This document shows, in pieces, positions 49,481-63,936 of a stretch of 64,000 nt of DNA. Source of the DNA: Closterium sp. Naga37s-1 (taxonomy: Eukaryota > Streptophyta > Zygnematophyceae > Desmidiales > Closteriaceae); NCBI GenBank assembly GCA_947471745.1, contig CANJKZ010000264.1, forward strand, positions 1,642,501 through 1,706,500. Direction: 5' to 3'. Numbering within the stretch: the stretch's first letter is position 1; each line of letters begins with the position of its first letter. The position numbers and the translations under genes were made by a program. Below the pieces are notes generated by a model. It made no database searches. It was not told the origin of the DNA and saw only the letters and a list, made by a program, of their open reading frames with translations.

Positions 49481-52400
49481 ATGTACTTACTCTTCGTACC
49501 AACCGTATGGGTAGGTAACGCACGTACTCTTTGTACGAACCATATGGGAAAGTAACGCACGTACTCCCTCGTACCAACCATATGGGTAAGTAACGCATTT
49601 TTTCTTCGTACCATCCATATGGGAAAGAAACGCACGTTATCTTCGTACCAACCATATGGGTAAGTAACGCATTTTCTCTTAGTACGAACCATATGAGTAA
49701 GTATCGCACTTTCTCTTAGTACCAACCATATGGGTAAGTAATGCACTTACTCTTCGTACCAACCATATGGGTAAGTAACGCTCGTACTCTTTGTACCAAC
49801 CATATGGGAAAGTAACGCACGTACTTTTTGTACCAACCATATGGGTAGGTAATGCACTTACTCTTCGTACCACCCATATGGGTAAGTAACGCATTTTCTC
49901 TTAGTACGAACCATATGTGTAAGTAACGCACTTTCTCTTAGTACCAACCATATGGGTAAGTAACGCACGTACTCTTAGTACCAACCATATGGGTAAGTAA
50001 CGCATGTAGTCTTAGTACCAACCATATGGGTAAGTAACACACATACTTTTAGTACCAACCATATGTCTAAGTTACGCACTTTCTCTTAGTACCAACCATA
50101 TGGGTAACTAATGCACTTAGTCTTCGTACCAACCATATGGGTAAGTAACGCACGTACTCTTCGTACCAACCATATGGGTAAGTAACGCACTTACTCTTAG
50201 TACGAACCATGTGTAAGTAAGGCATTTTCTCTTAGTACGAACAATATGTGTAAGTGAAGCACTTTCTCTTAGTACGAACCATATGTGTAAGTAACGCATT
50301 TTCTTATAGTACCAACCATATGGGTAAGTAACGCACTTACTCTGAGTACCAACCATATGTGTAAGTAACGCAGTTTATCTTAGTACCAACCATATGGGTA
50401 TGTAACGCACTTACTCTTTGTACCAACCATATGGGTAAGTCACGCACTCTCTTTTAGTACCTACCATATGCGGAAGTAACGCACTTAGTCTAACTACCAA
50501 CCATATGTATAAGTAACGCACATTCTCCTAGTACCAACCATATGGGTAAGTAATGCACTTACTCTTCGTACCAACCATATGGATAAGTAACGCGAGTACT
50601 CTTTGTACCAACCATATGGGACAGTAACGCACGTACTCCCTCGTACCAACCATATGGGAAAGTAACGCACGTACTCTTCGTACCACCCATATGGGTAAGT
50701 AACGCACTTTCTCTTAGTTCTAACCATATGGGTAAGTAACGCACTTTCTCTTAGTACCAACCATATGGGTAAGTAACGCACTTACTCTTCGTACCAACCA
50801 TATGGGTAAGTAACGCACGTAGTCTTGGTACCAACCATATGGGTAAGTAACACACATACTCTTCGCACCAACCCGATGGATAACTAACACACTTTCTCTT
50901 AGTACCAACCATATGGGTAAGTAATGTACTTACTCTTCTTACCAACCATATGGGTAGGTAACGCACGTACTCTTTGTACGAACCATATAGGAAAGTAACA
51001 GGCGTACTCCCTCGTACCAACCATATGTGTAAGTAACGCATTTACTCTTCGTACCATACATATGGGAAAGTAACGCACGTTCTCTTCGTACCAACCATAT
51101 GGGTAAGTAACGCATTTTCTCTTAGTACGAACCATATGTGTAAGTAACGCACTTTCTCTTAGTACCAACCATATGGGTAAGTAATACACTTACTCTCCGT
51201 ACCAACCATATGGGTAAGTAACGCTCGTACTCTTTGTACCAACCATATGGGAAAGTAATGCACGTACTTTTTGTACCAACCATATGGGTAAGTAATGCAC
51301 TTACTCTTCGTACCACCCATATGGGTAAGTAACGCACTTATCTTAGTACCAACCATATGGGTAAGTAACGCACGTAGTCTTGGTACCAACCATATGGGTA
51401 AGTAACACACATACTCTTAGTACCAACCATATGTCTAAGTTACGCACTTTCTCTAAGTACCAACCATATGGGTAAGTAATGCACTTACTCTTCGTACCAA
51501 CCATATGGGTAAGTAACGCACGTACTCTTTGTACCAACCATATGGGTAAGTAACGCACATGCTCTTCGTACCAACCATATGGGAAAGTAACGCACGTACT
51601 CCCTCGTACCAACCATATGGGTAAGTAACGCACGTACTCTTTGTACCAACCATATGGGTAAGTAACGCACATGCTATTCGTACCAACCATATGGGTAAGT
51701 AACGCACGTTCTCTTCGTACCAACTATATGGGTAAGTAACGCATTTTCTCTTAGTACGAACCATATGTGTAAGTAACGCACTTTCTCTTAGTACCAACCA
51801 TATGAAAGTAACGCACGTACTCTTCGTACCACCCATATGGGTAAGTAACGCACTTTCTCTTAGTTCTAACCATATGGGTAAGTAACGCACTTTCTCATAG
51901 TACCAACCATATGGGTAAGTAACGCACTTACTCTTAGTATCAACCATATGGGTAAGTAACGTACGTAGTCTTGGTACCAACCATATGGGTAAGTAACACA
52001 CATACTCTTCGCACCAACCAGATGGATAACTAACACACTTTCTCTTAGTACCAACCATATGGGTAAGTAATATACTTACTCTTCGTACCAACCATATGGG
52101 TAGGTAACGCACGTACTCTTTGTATGAACCATATGGGAAAGTAACGCACGTACTCCCTCGTACCAACCATATGGGTAAGTAACGCATTTACTCTTTGTAC
52201 CATCCATATGGGAAAGTAACGCACGTTCTCTTAGTACCAACCATATGTGTAAGTAACGCAATTTCTCTTAGTACGAACCATATGTGTAAGTAACGCACTT
52301 TCTCTTAGTACCAACCATATGGGTAAGTAATGCACGTACTCTTCGTACCAACCATATGGGTAAGTCACGCACGTACTCTAAGTACCAACCATATGGTTAA

Positions 52401-52870
52401 GTAACGCACGTACTCTTAGTACCAGCCAAATGGGTAAGTAACGCACTTTCGCTTAGTACCAACCATATGGGTAGGTAACGCACGTAGTCTTAGTACTAAC
52501 CATATGGGTAAGTAACACACATACTCTTCGTACCAACAATATGGATAAGTAACGCACTTTCTCTTAGTACCAATCATATGTGTAAGTAATGCACGTTCTC
52601 TTCGTACCAACCATATGGGTAAGTAATGCACTTACTCTTCGTACCAACCATATGGGAAAGTAACGCACGTACTCTTCGTATCAACCATATGGGAAAGTAA
52701 TAAACGTACTCTTCGTACCAACCATATGGATAAGTAACGCACTTTCTCTAAGTACCAACCATATGGTTAAGTAACGCACGTAGTCTTAGTACCAACCATA
52801 TGGGTAAGTAACACACATACTCTTCGTACCAACAATATGGATAAGTAACGCACTTTCTCTTAGTACCAAT

Positions 52871-55792
52871 CATATGTGTAAGTAACTCACTTTCTCTTAG
52901 TACCAACCATATGGGTAAGTAATGCACTTACTCTTCGTACCAACCATATGGGAAAGTGACGCACGTACTCTTCGTTTCAACCATATGGGAAAGTAATGAA
53001 CGTACTCTTCGTACCAACCATATGGGTAAGTAACGCACTTACTCTTAGTACCAACCATATGTGTAAGTAACGCACTTACTCTTAGTACCAACCATATGCG
53101 TAAGTAACGTTCTTTCTCTTAGTACTAACCATATGGGTAAGTAATGCACTTACTCTTTGTACCAACAAATCGGTAAGTATCGCACGTACTCTTTGTACCA
53201 ACCATATGGGAAAGTAACGCACGTACTCTTCGTACCAACCATATGGGTAAGTAACGCACTTACTCTTAGTACCAACCATATGGGTAAGTAACGCAAGTAC
53301 TCTTTGTACCAACCATATGGGAAAGTAACGCACGTACTCCCTCGTACCAACCATATGGGAAAATAGCGCACGTACTCTTCGTACCAACCATATAGGTAAG
53401 TAACAAACTTTCTCTTAGTACCAACCATATGGTTAAGTAACGCACGTAGTCTTAGTACCAACCATATGGATAAGTAACGCACTTTCTCTTAGTACCAACC
53501 ATATGGGTAAGTAACGCACTTACTCTTAGTACCAACCATATGTGTAAGTACCGCACTTTCTCTTAGTACCAACCATATGTGTAAGTAACGCTGTTTCTCT
53601 TAGTACCAATCATATGTGTAAGTAACTCACTTTCTCTTAGTACCAACCATATGGGTAAGTAATGCACTTACTCTTCGTACCAACCATATGGGAAAGTGAC
53701 GCACGTACTCTTCGTATCAACCATATGGGAAAGTAATGAACGTACTCTTCGTACCAATCATATGGGTAAGTAACGCACTTACTCTTAGTACCAACCATAT
53801 GTGTAAGTAACGCACTTACTCTTAGTACCAACCATATGCGTAAGTAACGTTCTTTCTCTTAGTACTAACCATATGGGTAAGTAATGCACTTACTCTTTGT
53901 ACCAACAAATCGGTAAGTATCGCACGTACTCTTTGTACCAACCATATGGGAAAGTAACGCACGTACTCTTCGTACCAACCATATGGGTAAGTAACGCACT
54001 TACTCTTCGTACCAACAATATGGATAAGTAACGCACTTTCTCTTAGTACCAATCATATGTGTAAGTAATGCACGTTCTCTTCGTACCAACCATATGGGAA
54101 AGTAACGCACGTACTCTTCGTATCAACCATATGGGAAAGTAATAAACGTACTCTTCGTACCAACCATATGGATAAGTAACGCACTTTCTCTAAGTACCAA
54201 CCATATGGTTAAGTAACGCACGTAGTCTTAGTACCAACCATATGGGTAAGTAACACACATACTCTTCGTACCAACAATATGGATAAGTAACGCACTTTCT
54301 CTTAGTACCAATCATATGTGTAAGTAACTCACTTTCTCTTAGTACCAACCATATGGGTAAGTAATGCACTTACTCTTCGTACCAACCATATGGGAAAGTG
54401 ACGCACGTACTCTTCGTTTCAACCATATGGGAAAGTAATGAACGTACTCTTCGTACCAACCATATGGGTAAGTAACGCACTTACTCTTAGTACCAACCAT
54501 ATGTGTAAGTAACGCACTTACTCTTAGTACCAACCATATGCGTAAGTAACGTTCTTTCTCTTAGTACTAACCATATGGGTAAGTAATGCACTTACTCTTT
54601 GTACCAACAAATCGGTAAGTATCGCACGTACTCTTTGTACCAACCATATGGGAAAGTAACGCACGTACTCTTCGTACCAACCATATGGGTAAGTAACGCA
54701 CTTACTCTTAGTACCAACCATATGGGTAAGTAACGCAAGTACTCTTTGTACCAACCATATGGGAAAGTAACGCACGTACTCCCTCGTACCAACCATATGG
54801 GAAAATAGCGCACGTACTCTTCGTACCAACCATATAGGTAAGTAACACACTTTCTCTTAGTACCAACCATATGGTTAAGTAACGCACGTAGTCTTAGTAC
54901 CAACCATATGGATAAGTAACGCACTTTCTCTTAGTACCAACCATATGGGTAAGTAACGCACTTACTCTTAGTACCAACCATATGTGTAAGTACCGCACTT
55001 TCTCTTAGTACCAACCATATGTGTAAGTAACGCTGTTTCTCTTAGTACCAATCATATGTGTAAGTAACTCACTTTCTCTTAGTACCAACCATATGGGTAA
55101 GTAATGCACTTACTCTTCGTACCAACCATATGGGAAAGTGACGCACGTACTCTTCGTATCAACCATATGGGAAAGTAATGAACGTACTCTTCGTACCAAT
55201 CATATGGGTAAGTAACGCACTTACTCTTAGTACCAACCATATGTGTAAGTAACGCACTTACTCTTAGTACCAACCATATGCGTAAGTAACGTTCTTTCTC
55301 TTAGTACTAACCATATGGGTAAGTAATGCACTTACTCTTTGTACCAACAAATCGGTAAGTATCGCACGTACTCTTTGTACCAACCATATGGGAAAGTAAC
55401 GCACGTACTCTTCGTACCAACCATATGGGTAAGTAACGCACTTACTCTTAGTACCAACCATATGGGTAAGTAACGCAAGTACTCTTTGTACCAACCATAT
55501 GGGAAAGTAACGCACGTACTCCCTCGTACCAACCATATGGGAAAATAGCGCACGTACTCTTCGTACCAACCATATAGGTAAGTAACACACTTTCTCTTAG
55601 TACCAACCATATGGTTAAGTAACCCACGTAGTCTTAGTACCAACCATATGGATAAGTAACGCACTTTCTCTTAGTACCAACCATATGGGTAAGTAACGCA
55701 CTTACTCTTAGTACCAACCATATGTGTAAGTACCGCACTTTCTCTTAGTACCAACCATATGTGTAAGTAACGCACTTTCTCTTAGTACGAAC
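52871..55792 (+). repeat. Higher-order repeat, 740-bp period
   Basis: The marker CATATGTGTAAGTAACTCAC recurs at 52871, 53611, 54313 and 55053, i.e. spacings of 740, 702 and 740. 740 is 20 monomers; 702 is one base short of 19. Long stretches between markers are nearly identical copy to copy, including the rare ACAAATCGGTAAGTATCGC monomer. Confidence 0.8.
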
Positions 55793-56819
55793 CATATGTG
55801 TAAGTAACGCACTTTCTCTTAGTACCAACCATATGGGTAAGTAATGCACGTACTCTTCGTACCAACCATATAGGTAAGTCACGCACGTACTCTAAGTACC
55901 AACCATATGGTTAAGTAACGCACGTACTCTTAGTACCAGCCAAATGGGTAAGTAACGCACTTTCGCTTAGTACCAACCATATGGGTAGGTAACGCACGTA
56001 GTCTTAGTACCAACCATATGGGTAAGTAACACACATACTCTTCGTACCAACCATATGGATAAGTAACGCACTTTCTCTTAGTACCAACCATATGCGTAAG
56101 TAACGCACTTTCTCTTAGTACTAACCATATGGGTAAGTAATGCACTTACTCTTGGTACCAACAAATTGGTAAGTATCGCACGTACTATTTGTACCAACCA
56201 TATGGAAAAGTAACGCACGTACTCTTCGTACCAACCATATGGGTAAGTAACGCACTTACTCTTAGTACCAACCATATGGATAAGTAACGCACTTTCTCTT
56301 AGTACCAACCATATGGGTAAGTAACACACATACTCTTCGTACCAACAATATGGATAAGTAACGCACTTTCTCTTAGTACCAATCATATGTGTAAGTAATG
56401 CACGTTCTCTTCGTACCAACCATATGGGTAAGTAATGCACTTACTCTTCGTACCAACCATATGGGAAAGTAACGCACGTACTCTTCGTATCAACCATATG
56501 GGAAAGTAATGAACGTACTCTTCGTACCAACCATATGGATAAGTAACGCACTTTCTCTAAGTACCAACCATATGGTTAAGTAACGCACGTAGTCTTAGTA
56601 CCAACCATATGGGTAAGTAACACACATACTCTTCGTACCAACAATATGGATAAGTAACGCACTTTCTCTTAGTACCAATCATATGTGTAAGTAACTCACT
56701 TTCTCTTAGTACCAACCATATGGGTAAGTAATGCACTTACTCTTCGTACCAACCATATGGGAAAGTGACGCACGTACTCTTCGTATCAACCATATGGGAA
56801 AGTAATGAACGTACTCTTC

Positions 56820-59300
56820 GTACCAACCATATGGGTAAGTAACGCATTTACTCTTTGTACCAACCATATGTGTAAGTACCGCACTTTCTCTTAGTACCAA
56901 CTATATGTGTAAGTAACGCACTTTCTCTTAGTACGAACCATATGTGTAAGTAACGCACTTTCTCTTAGTACCAACCATATGGGTAAGTAATGCTCGTACT
57001 CTTTGTACCAACCATATGGGTAAGTAACGCACGTACTCTAAGTACCAACCATATGGTTAAGTAACGCACGTACTCTTAGTACCAGCCAAATGGGTAAGTA
57101 ACGCACTTTCGCTTATTACCAACCATATGGGTAAGTAACGCACGTAGTCTTAGTACCAACCATATGGGTAAGTAACACACATAGTCTTCGTACCAACCAT
57201 GTGGATAAGTAACGCACTTTCTCTTAGTACCAATTTTATGGGTAAGTAACGGACTTTCTCTTAGTACCAATCATATGTGTAAGTAACTCACTTTCTCTTA
57301 GTACCAACCATATGGGTAAGGAATGCACTTACTCTTCGTACCAACCATATGGGAAAGTGACGCACGTAGTCTTCGTATCAACCATATGGGAAAGTAATGA
57401 ACGTACTCTTCGTACCAACCATATGGGTAAGTAACGCACGTACTCTTAGTACCAACCATATGTGTAAGTAACGCACTTTCTCTTAGTACCAACCATATGC
57501 GTAAGTAACGCACTTTCTCTTAGTACTAACCATATGGGTAAATAATGCATTTACTCTTGGTACCAACAAATCGGTAAGTATCGCACGAACTATTTGTACA
57601 AACCATATGGAAAAGTAACGCACGTACTCTTCGTACCAACCATATGGGTAAGTAACGCACTTACTCTTAGTACCAACCATATGGATAAGTAACGCACCTT
57701 CTCTTAGTACCAACCATATGGTTGAGTAACGCACGTAGTCTTAGTACCAACCATATGGGTAAGTAACACACATACTCTTCGTACCAACAATATGGATAAG
57801 TAACGCACTTTCTCTTAGTACCAATCATATGTGTAAGTAATGCACGTTCTCTTCGTACCAACCATATGGGTAAGTAATGCACTTACTCTTCGTACCAACC
57901 ATATGGGAAAGTAACGCACGTACTCTTCGTATCAACCATATGGGAAAGTAATGAACGTACTCTTCATACCAACCATATGGATAAGTAACGCACTTTCTCT
58001 AAGTACCAACCATATGGTTAAGTAACGCACGTAGTCTTAGTACCAACCATATGGGTAAGTAACACACATACTCTTCGTACCAACAATATGGATAAGTAAC
58101 GCACTTTCTCTTAGTACCAATCATATGTGTAAGTAACTCACTTTCTCTTAGTACCAACCATATGGGAAAGTGACGCACGTACTCTTCGTATCAACCATAT
58201 GGGAAAGTAATGAACGTACTCTTCGTACCAACCATATGGGTAAGTAACGCACTTACTCTTAGTACCAACCATATGTGTAAGTACCGCACTTTCTCTTAGT
58301 ACCAACTATATGTGTAAGTAACGCACTTTCTCTTAGTACGAACCATATGTGTAAGTAACGCACTTTCTCTTAGTACCAACCATATGGGTAAGTAATGCAC
58401 GTACTCTTTGTACCAACCATATGGGTAAGTAACGCACGTACTCTAAGTACCAACCATATGGTTAAGTAACGCACGTACTCTTAGTACCAGCCAAATGGGT
58501 AAGTAACGCACTTTCGCTTATTACCAACCATATGGGTAAGTAACGCACATAGTCTTAGTACCAACCATATGGGTAAGTAACACACATAGTCTTCGTACCA
58601 ACCATATGGATAAGTAACGCACTTTCTCTTAGTACCAATTTTATGGGTAAGTAACGCACTTTCTCTTAGTACCAATCATATGTGTAAGTAACTCACTTTC
58701 TCTTAGTACCAACCATATGGGTAAGGAATGCACTTACTCTTCGTACCAACCATATGGGAAAGTGACGCACGTAGTCTTCGTATCAACCATATGGGAAAGT
58801 AATGAACGTACTCTTCGTACCAACCATATGGGTAAGTAACGCACGTACTCTTAGTACCAACCATATGTGTAAGTAACGCACTTTCTCTTAGTACCAACCA
58901 TATGCGTAAGTAACGCACTTTCTCTTAGTACTAACCATATGGGTAAGTAATGCATTTACTCTTGGTACCAACAAATCGGTAAGTATCGCACGAACTATTT
59001 GTACCAACCATATGGAAAAGTAACGCACGTACTCTTCGTACCAACCATATGGGTAAGTAACGCACTTAATCTTAGTACCAACCATATGGATAAGTAACGC
59101 ACCTTCTCTTAGTACCAACCATATGGTTAAGTAACGCACGTAGTCTTAGTACCAACCATATGGGTAAGTAACACACATACTCTTCGTACAAACAATATGG
59201 ATAAGTAACGCACTTTCTCTTAGTACCAATCATATGTGTAAGTAATGCACGTTCTCTTCGTACCAACCATATGGGTAAGTAATGCACTTGCTCTTAGTAC
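56820..59300 (+). repeat. Higher-order repeat, 1405-bp period
   Basis: Two consecutive copies of about 1.1-1.4 kb are offset by exactly 1405 bases (for example the marker at 57272 and 58677, and the ACCAACTATATGTG monomer at about 56896 and 58301). 1405 is one base short of 38 monomers, consistent with a shared 1-base deletion. Confidence 0.78.
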
Positions 59301-60660
59301 CAACCATATGGGAAAGTAATGAACGTACTCTTCGTACCAACCATATGGGTAAGTAACGCACTTGCTCTTAGTACCAACCATATGTGTAAGTAACGCACTT
59401 TCTCTTAGTACCAACCATATGCGTAAGTAACGTTCTTTCTCTTAGTACTAACCATATGGGTAAGTAATGCACTTACTCTTTGTACCAACAAATCGGTAAG
59501 TATCGCACGTACTCTTTGTACCAACCATATGGGAAAGTAACGCACATACTCTTCGTACCAACCATATGCGAAAGTAACGCACGTAGTCTTCGTATCAACC
59601 ATATGGGAAAGTAATGAACGTACTCTTCGTACCAACCATATGGGTAAGTAACGCACTTACTCTTAGTACCAACCATATGTGTAAGTAACGCACTTTCTCT
59701 TAGTACCAACCATATGCGTAAGTAACGCACTTTCTCTTAGTACTAACCATATGGGTAAGTAATGCACTTACTCTTGGTACCAACAAATCGGTAAGTATCG
59801 CACGTACTATTTGTACCAACCATATGGGAAAGTAACGCACGTACTCTTCGTACCAACCATATGGGTAAGTAACGTACTTACTCTTAGTACCAACCATATG
59901 GATAAGTAACGCACTTTCTCTTAGTACCAACCATATGGTTAAGTAACGCACGTAGTCTTAGTACCAACCATATGGGTAAGTAACACACATACTCTTCGTA
60001 CCAACAATATGGATAAGTAACGCACTTTCTCTTAGTACCAATCATATGTGTAACTAATGCACTTTCTCTTAGTACCAACCATATGGGTAAGTAATGCACT
60101 TACTCTTCGTACCAACAATATGGGAAAGTAACGCACGTACTCTTCGTATCAACCATATGGGAAAGTAACGCACGTACTCTTCGTACCAACCATATGGGTA
60201 AGTAACGCACTTACTCTTAGTACCAACCATATGTGTAAGTAACGCACTTTCTCTTAGTACCAAACATATGTGTAAGTAACGCACTTTCTCTTAGTACCAA
60301 CCATCTGGGTAAGTAATGCACTTACTCTTGGTACCAACCATATGGGTAAGTATCGCACGTACTCTTTGTACCAACCATATGGGAAAGTAACGCACGTACT
60401 CTTCGTACCAACCATATGGGTAAGTAACGCACGTTCTGTTAGTACCAACCATATGGTTAGGTAACGCACTTTCTCTTAGTACCAACCATCTGGGTAAGTA
60501 ACGCACTTTCTCTTTGTACCAACCATATGGGAAAGTAACGCACGTACTCTTCGTACCAACCATATGGGTAAGTAACGCACGTTCTGTTAGTACCAACCAT
60601 ATGGGTAAGTAATGCATTTACTCTTAGTACCAACCATCTGGGTATGTAACACACATACTC

Positions 60661-63000
60661 TTTGTACCAACCATACGGGTAAGTACACAGTTACTCCTAG
60701 TACCAACCACATGGGTAAGTAAATCAGTTACTCTTATCACGAACCCTATGAGTAAGTAACACACGTACTCTTCTTACCAACCATATGGGTAAGTAACACA
60801 CTTACTCTTAGTACCAACCATATGGGTAAGTAACGCATTTACTCTTAGTACCAACCATATGGATAAGTAACGCACTTACTTTTTATACCAACCATATGGG
60901 TAAGTAACGCACTTACTCTTAGTACCAACCATATGGGTAAGTAATGCATTTACTCTTAGTACCAACCATATGGGTAAGTAACGCATTTACTCTTAGTACC
61001 AACCATATCGATAAGTAACGCACTTACATTTTATACCAACCATATGGGTAAGTAACGCACTTACTCTTAGTACCAACCATATGGGTAAATAACACATTTA
61101 CTCTTAGTACCAACCATATGGGTAAATAATACATTTACTCTTAGTACCAACCATATGGGTAAGTAACGCATTTACTCTTTATACCAACCATATGGGTAAG
61201 TAACGCACTTACTCTTAGTACCAACCATATGGGTAAATAATACATTTACTCTTAGTACCAACCATATGGGTAAAAAATACATTTACTCTTAGTACCAACC
61301 ATATGGGTAAATAATACATTTAATCTTAGTACCAACCATATGGGTAAGTAACGCATTTACTCTTAGTACCAACCATATGGGTATGTAACGCACTTACTCT
61401 TTGTACCAACCATATGGTTAACTAAAGCACATACCCTTCGTACCAACCATATGGGTAAGTAACGCTCTTACTTATTATACCAACCATATGGGTAAGTAAC
61501 GCACTTACCCCTAGTACCAACCATATGGGTAAATAATACATTTACTCTTAGTACCAACCATATGGGTAAATAATACATTTACTCTTAGTACAAACCATAT
61601 GGGTAGGTAACGCATTTACTTTTAGTACCAACCATATGGGTAAGTAACGGACTTTCTCTTAGTACCAGTTATATGGGTAAGTAACGCACGTACTGTTAGT
61701 ACCAACCATATGGGTAAGTAATGCATTTACTCTTAGTACCAACCATCTTGTTATGTAACACACATACTCTTTGTACCAACCATACGGGTAAGTACACAGT
61801 TACTCCTAGTACCAACCACATGGGTAAGTAAATCAGTTACTCTTATCACGAACCCTATGAGTAAGTAACACACGTACTCTTCTTACCAACCATATGGGTA
61901 AGTAACGCACTTACTCTTTATACCAACCATATGGGTAAGTAACGCATTTACTCTTAGTACCAACCATATGGGTAAGTAACGCACTTACTTTTTATACCAA
62001 CCATATGGGTAAGTAACGCACTTACTCTTAGTACCAACCATATGGGTAAATAATACATTTACTCTTAGTACCAACCATATGGGTAAATAATACATTTACT
62101 CTTAGTACCAACCATATGGGTAAGTAACGCACTTACTTTTTATACCAACCATATGGGTAAGTAACGCACTTACTCTTAGTTCCAACCATATGGGTAAGTA
62201 ATGCATTTACTCTTAGTACCAACCATATGGGTAAGTAACGCATTTACTCTTAGTACCAACCATATGGATAAGTAACGCACTTACTTTTTATACCAACCAT
62301 ATGGGTAAGTAACGCAATTACTCTTAGTACCAACCATATGGGTAAGTAATGCATTTACTCTTAGTACCAACCCTATGGGTAAGTAACGTATTTACTCTTA
62401 GTACCAACCATATGGATAAGTAACGCACTTACTTTTTATACCAACCATATGGGTAAGTAACGCACTTACTCTTAGTACCAACCATATGGGTAAATAATAC
62501 ATTTACTCTTAGTACCAACCATATGGGTAAATAATACATTTACTCTTAGTACCAACCATATGGGTAAGTAACGCATTTACTCTTTATACCAACCATATGG
62601 GTATGTAACGCACTTACTCTTTGTACCAACCATATGGTTAACTAAAGCACATACCCTTCGTACCAACCATATGGGTAAGTAACGCTCTTACTTTTTATAC
62701 CAACCATATGGGTAAGTAACGCACTTACCCCTAGTACCAACCATATGGGTAAATAATACATTTACTCTTAGTACCAACCATATGGGTAAATAATACATTT
62801 ACTCTTAGTACCAACCATATGGGTAGGTAACGCATTTACTTTTAGTACCAACCATATGGGTAAGTAACGGACTTTCTCTTAGTACCAACCATATGGGTAT
62901 GTAACGCACTTACTCTTTGTACCAACCATATGGTTAACTAAAGCACATACTCTTCGTACCAACCATATGGGTAAGTAACGCTCTTACTCTTTGTTCCAAC
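60661..63000 (+). repeat. Higher-order repeat, about 1109-1220-bp periods
   Basis: A distinctive block with CATACGGGTAAGTACACAG and ACGAACCCTATGAGTAAG occurs at 60661 and again at 61770 (offset 1109). ACTAAAGCACATACCC occurs at 61421 and 62641 (offset 1220). Monomers here are more uniform (AAATAATACATTTACTC variants) than in the middle of the array. Confidence 0.7.
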
Positions 63001-63105
63001 CATATGGGTAAGTAATACATTTTCTCTTAGTACCAACTATATGGGTAAGTAACACACATACTCTTCGTACCAACCATATGTGTAAGTAACGCACTTACTC
63101 TTAGT

Positions 63106-63246
63106 TGTGAGAAGGATTGACGAAAGAATGAAGTGAGAAAGGATGATTGCACTAGAAAGCATTGGGATACATATAGAAAACCCTAACAGGGTTGTACTCA
63201 CTACAGAGTACCCCACTACAGACTAGAGAAACATAATGTTCTGACA
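63106..63246 (-). repeat. B6 3' LTR (141 bp)
   Basis: TGTGAGAAGGATTGACG to TAATGTTCTGACA. It has the family's central AACCCTAACAGGGTTGTAC block. The left flank is TTAGT from the satellite. Confidence 0.8.
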
Positions 63247-63369
63247 CACCCCCATAGTCAAAGTGGGGTATGATCAGCACAAGAAGCAAAGCAAGCTCAA
63301 GGTGGATCACAATGTCACCACACATTCTGAGCACAAGTACAAGAAGTAACAGTTTAAAGTTCACAATAA

Positions 63370-63905
63370 ATAAGCAAAGCTAGAGGCTATCACAGAGGGC
63401 AAGTGAGGAGGAGGAGGCTGGACTAATAGGAGAGGAGAGAGGAGGCAACGGCGGAAGCTGCAGATACACGGGCAACAGGAGCGGCGCGCACTGTGGCTAC
63501 CGGAGGCGCACCTCCGGACTACAGGAGTAACTGGCTCCGCGGCTAAGACGAGCGGCAGGAGCAACGGACCCACGGGCGACTGGCGCAGCGGCGTCACTGG
63601 GCTACCGGAAGCGCACCTCCGGACTACTGGCACTGCTAGCAACACGACGGCTACCTTCACCCAACCTCCCTCTACTGCTGCACCTCAGGGGATGGAGGAG
63701 AAGGGGGGGGGGGGGGGGGGGGGGTGGGTGCTGTGCATGGCGCGTGCAGAGGGCAGCAGGGCGCACGGGGCGCACAGGGCAGCAGGGCAGCAGGGCGCAC
63801 GGGGCGCACAGGGCAGCAGGGCGCGCGGGGCGCAGCAGGGCTGGCGGGTTGGCCACACCCGCCACCCCCATACCCTCCCCCACTGCTGCATCCGCAGCAG
63901 AGAGA

Positions 63906-63936
<31 letters not shown>

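Larger units (their letters stand above)
49481..63105 (+). repeat. 37-bp satellite, main array M5
   Basis: About 13.6 kb of head-to-tail 37-bp monomers (around 368 by length). A consensus copy is 62001-62037. Each unit holds the palindrome CCATATGG and an inverted repeat GTAAGT-AACGC-ACTTAC, then CTTAGTACCAA. Variation is mostly point changes (GGGAAAGT, GGATAAGT, CACGTACTC). The unit has no stop in any minus-strand frame, so many apparent minus-strand proteins (YPYGWY, LLTHMVGTK, YLPIWLV) arise from repetition alone. Uninterrupted by any element. Confidence 0.96.

Noticed and set aside
49437-60654. Dozens of minus-strand open frames of 60-244 codons (LLTHMVGTK, YPYGWY repeats)
   Set aside because: They follow the 37-bp satellite exactly, occur in all three frames, and have no domain or start-site logic. 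They are by-products of a stop-free repeat unit.
62001-62037. CCATATGG in each monomer as a MADS/SRF CArG box
   Set aside because: A CArG box needs six A/T bases between CC and GG; this has four.
49481-63105. CRISPR array
   Set aside because: Units are contiguous, with no unique spacers between repeats and no cas genes, in a eukaryotic retrotransposon context.
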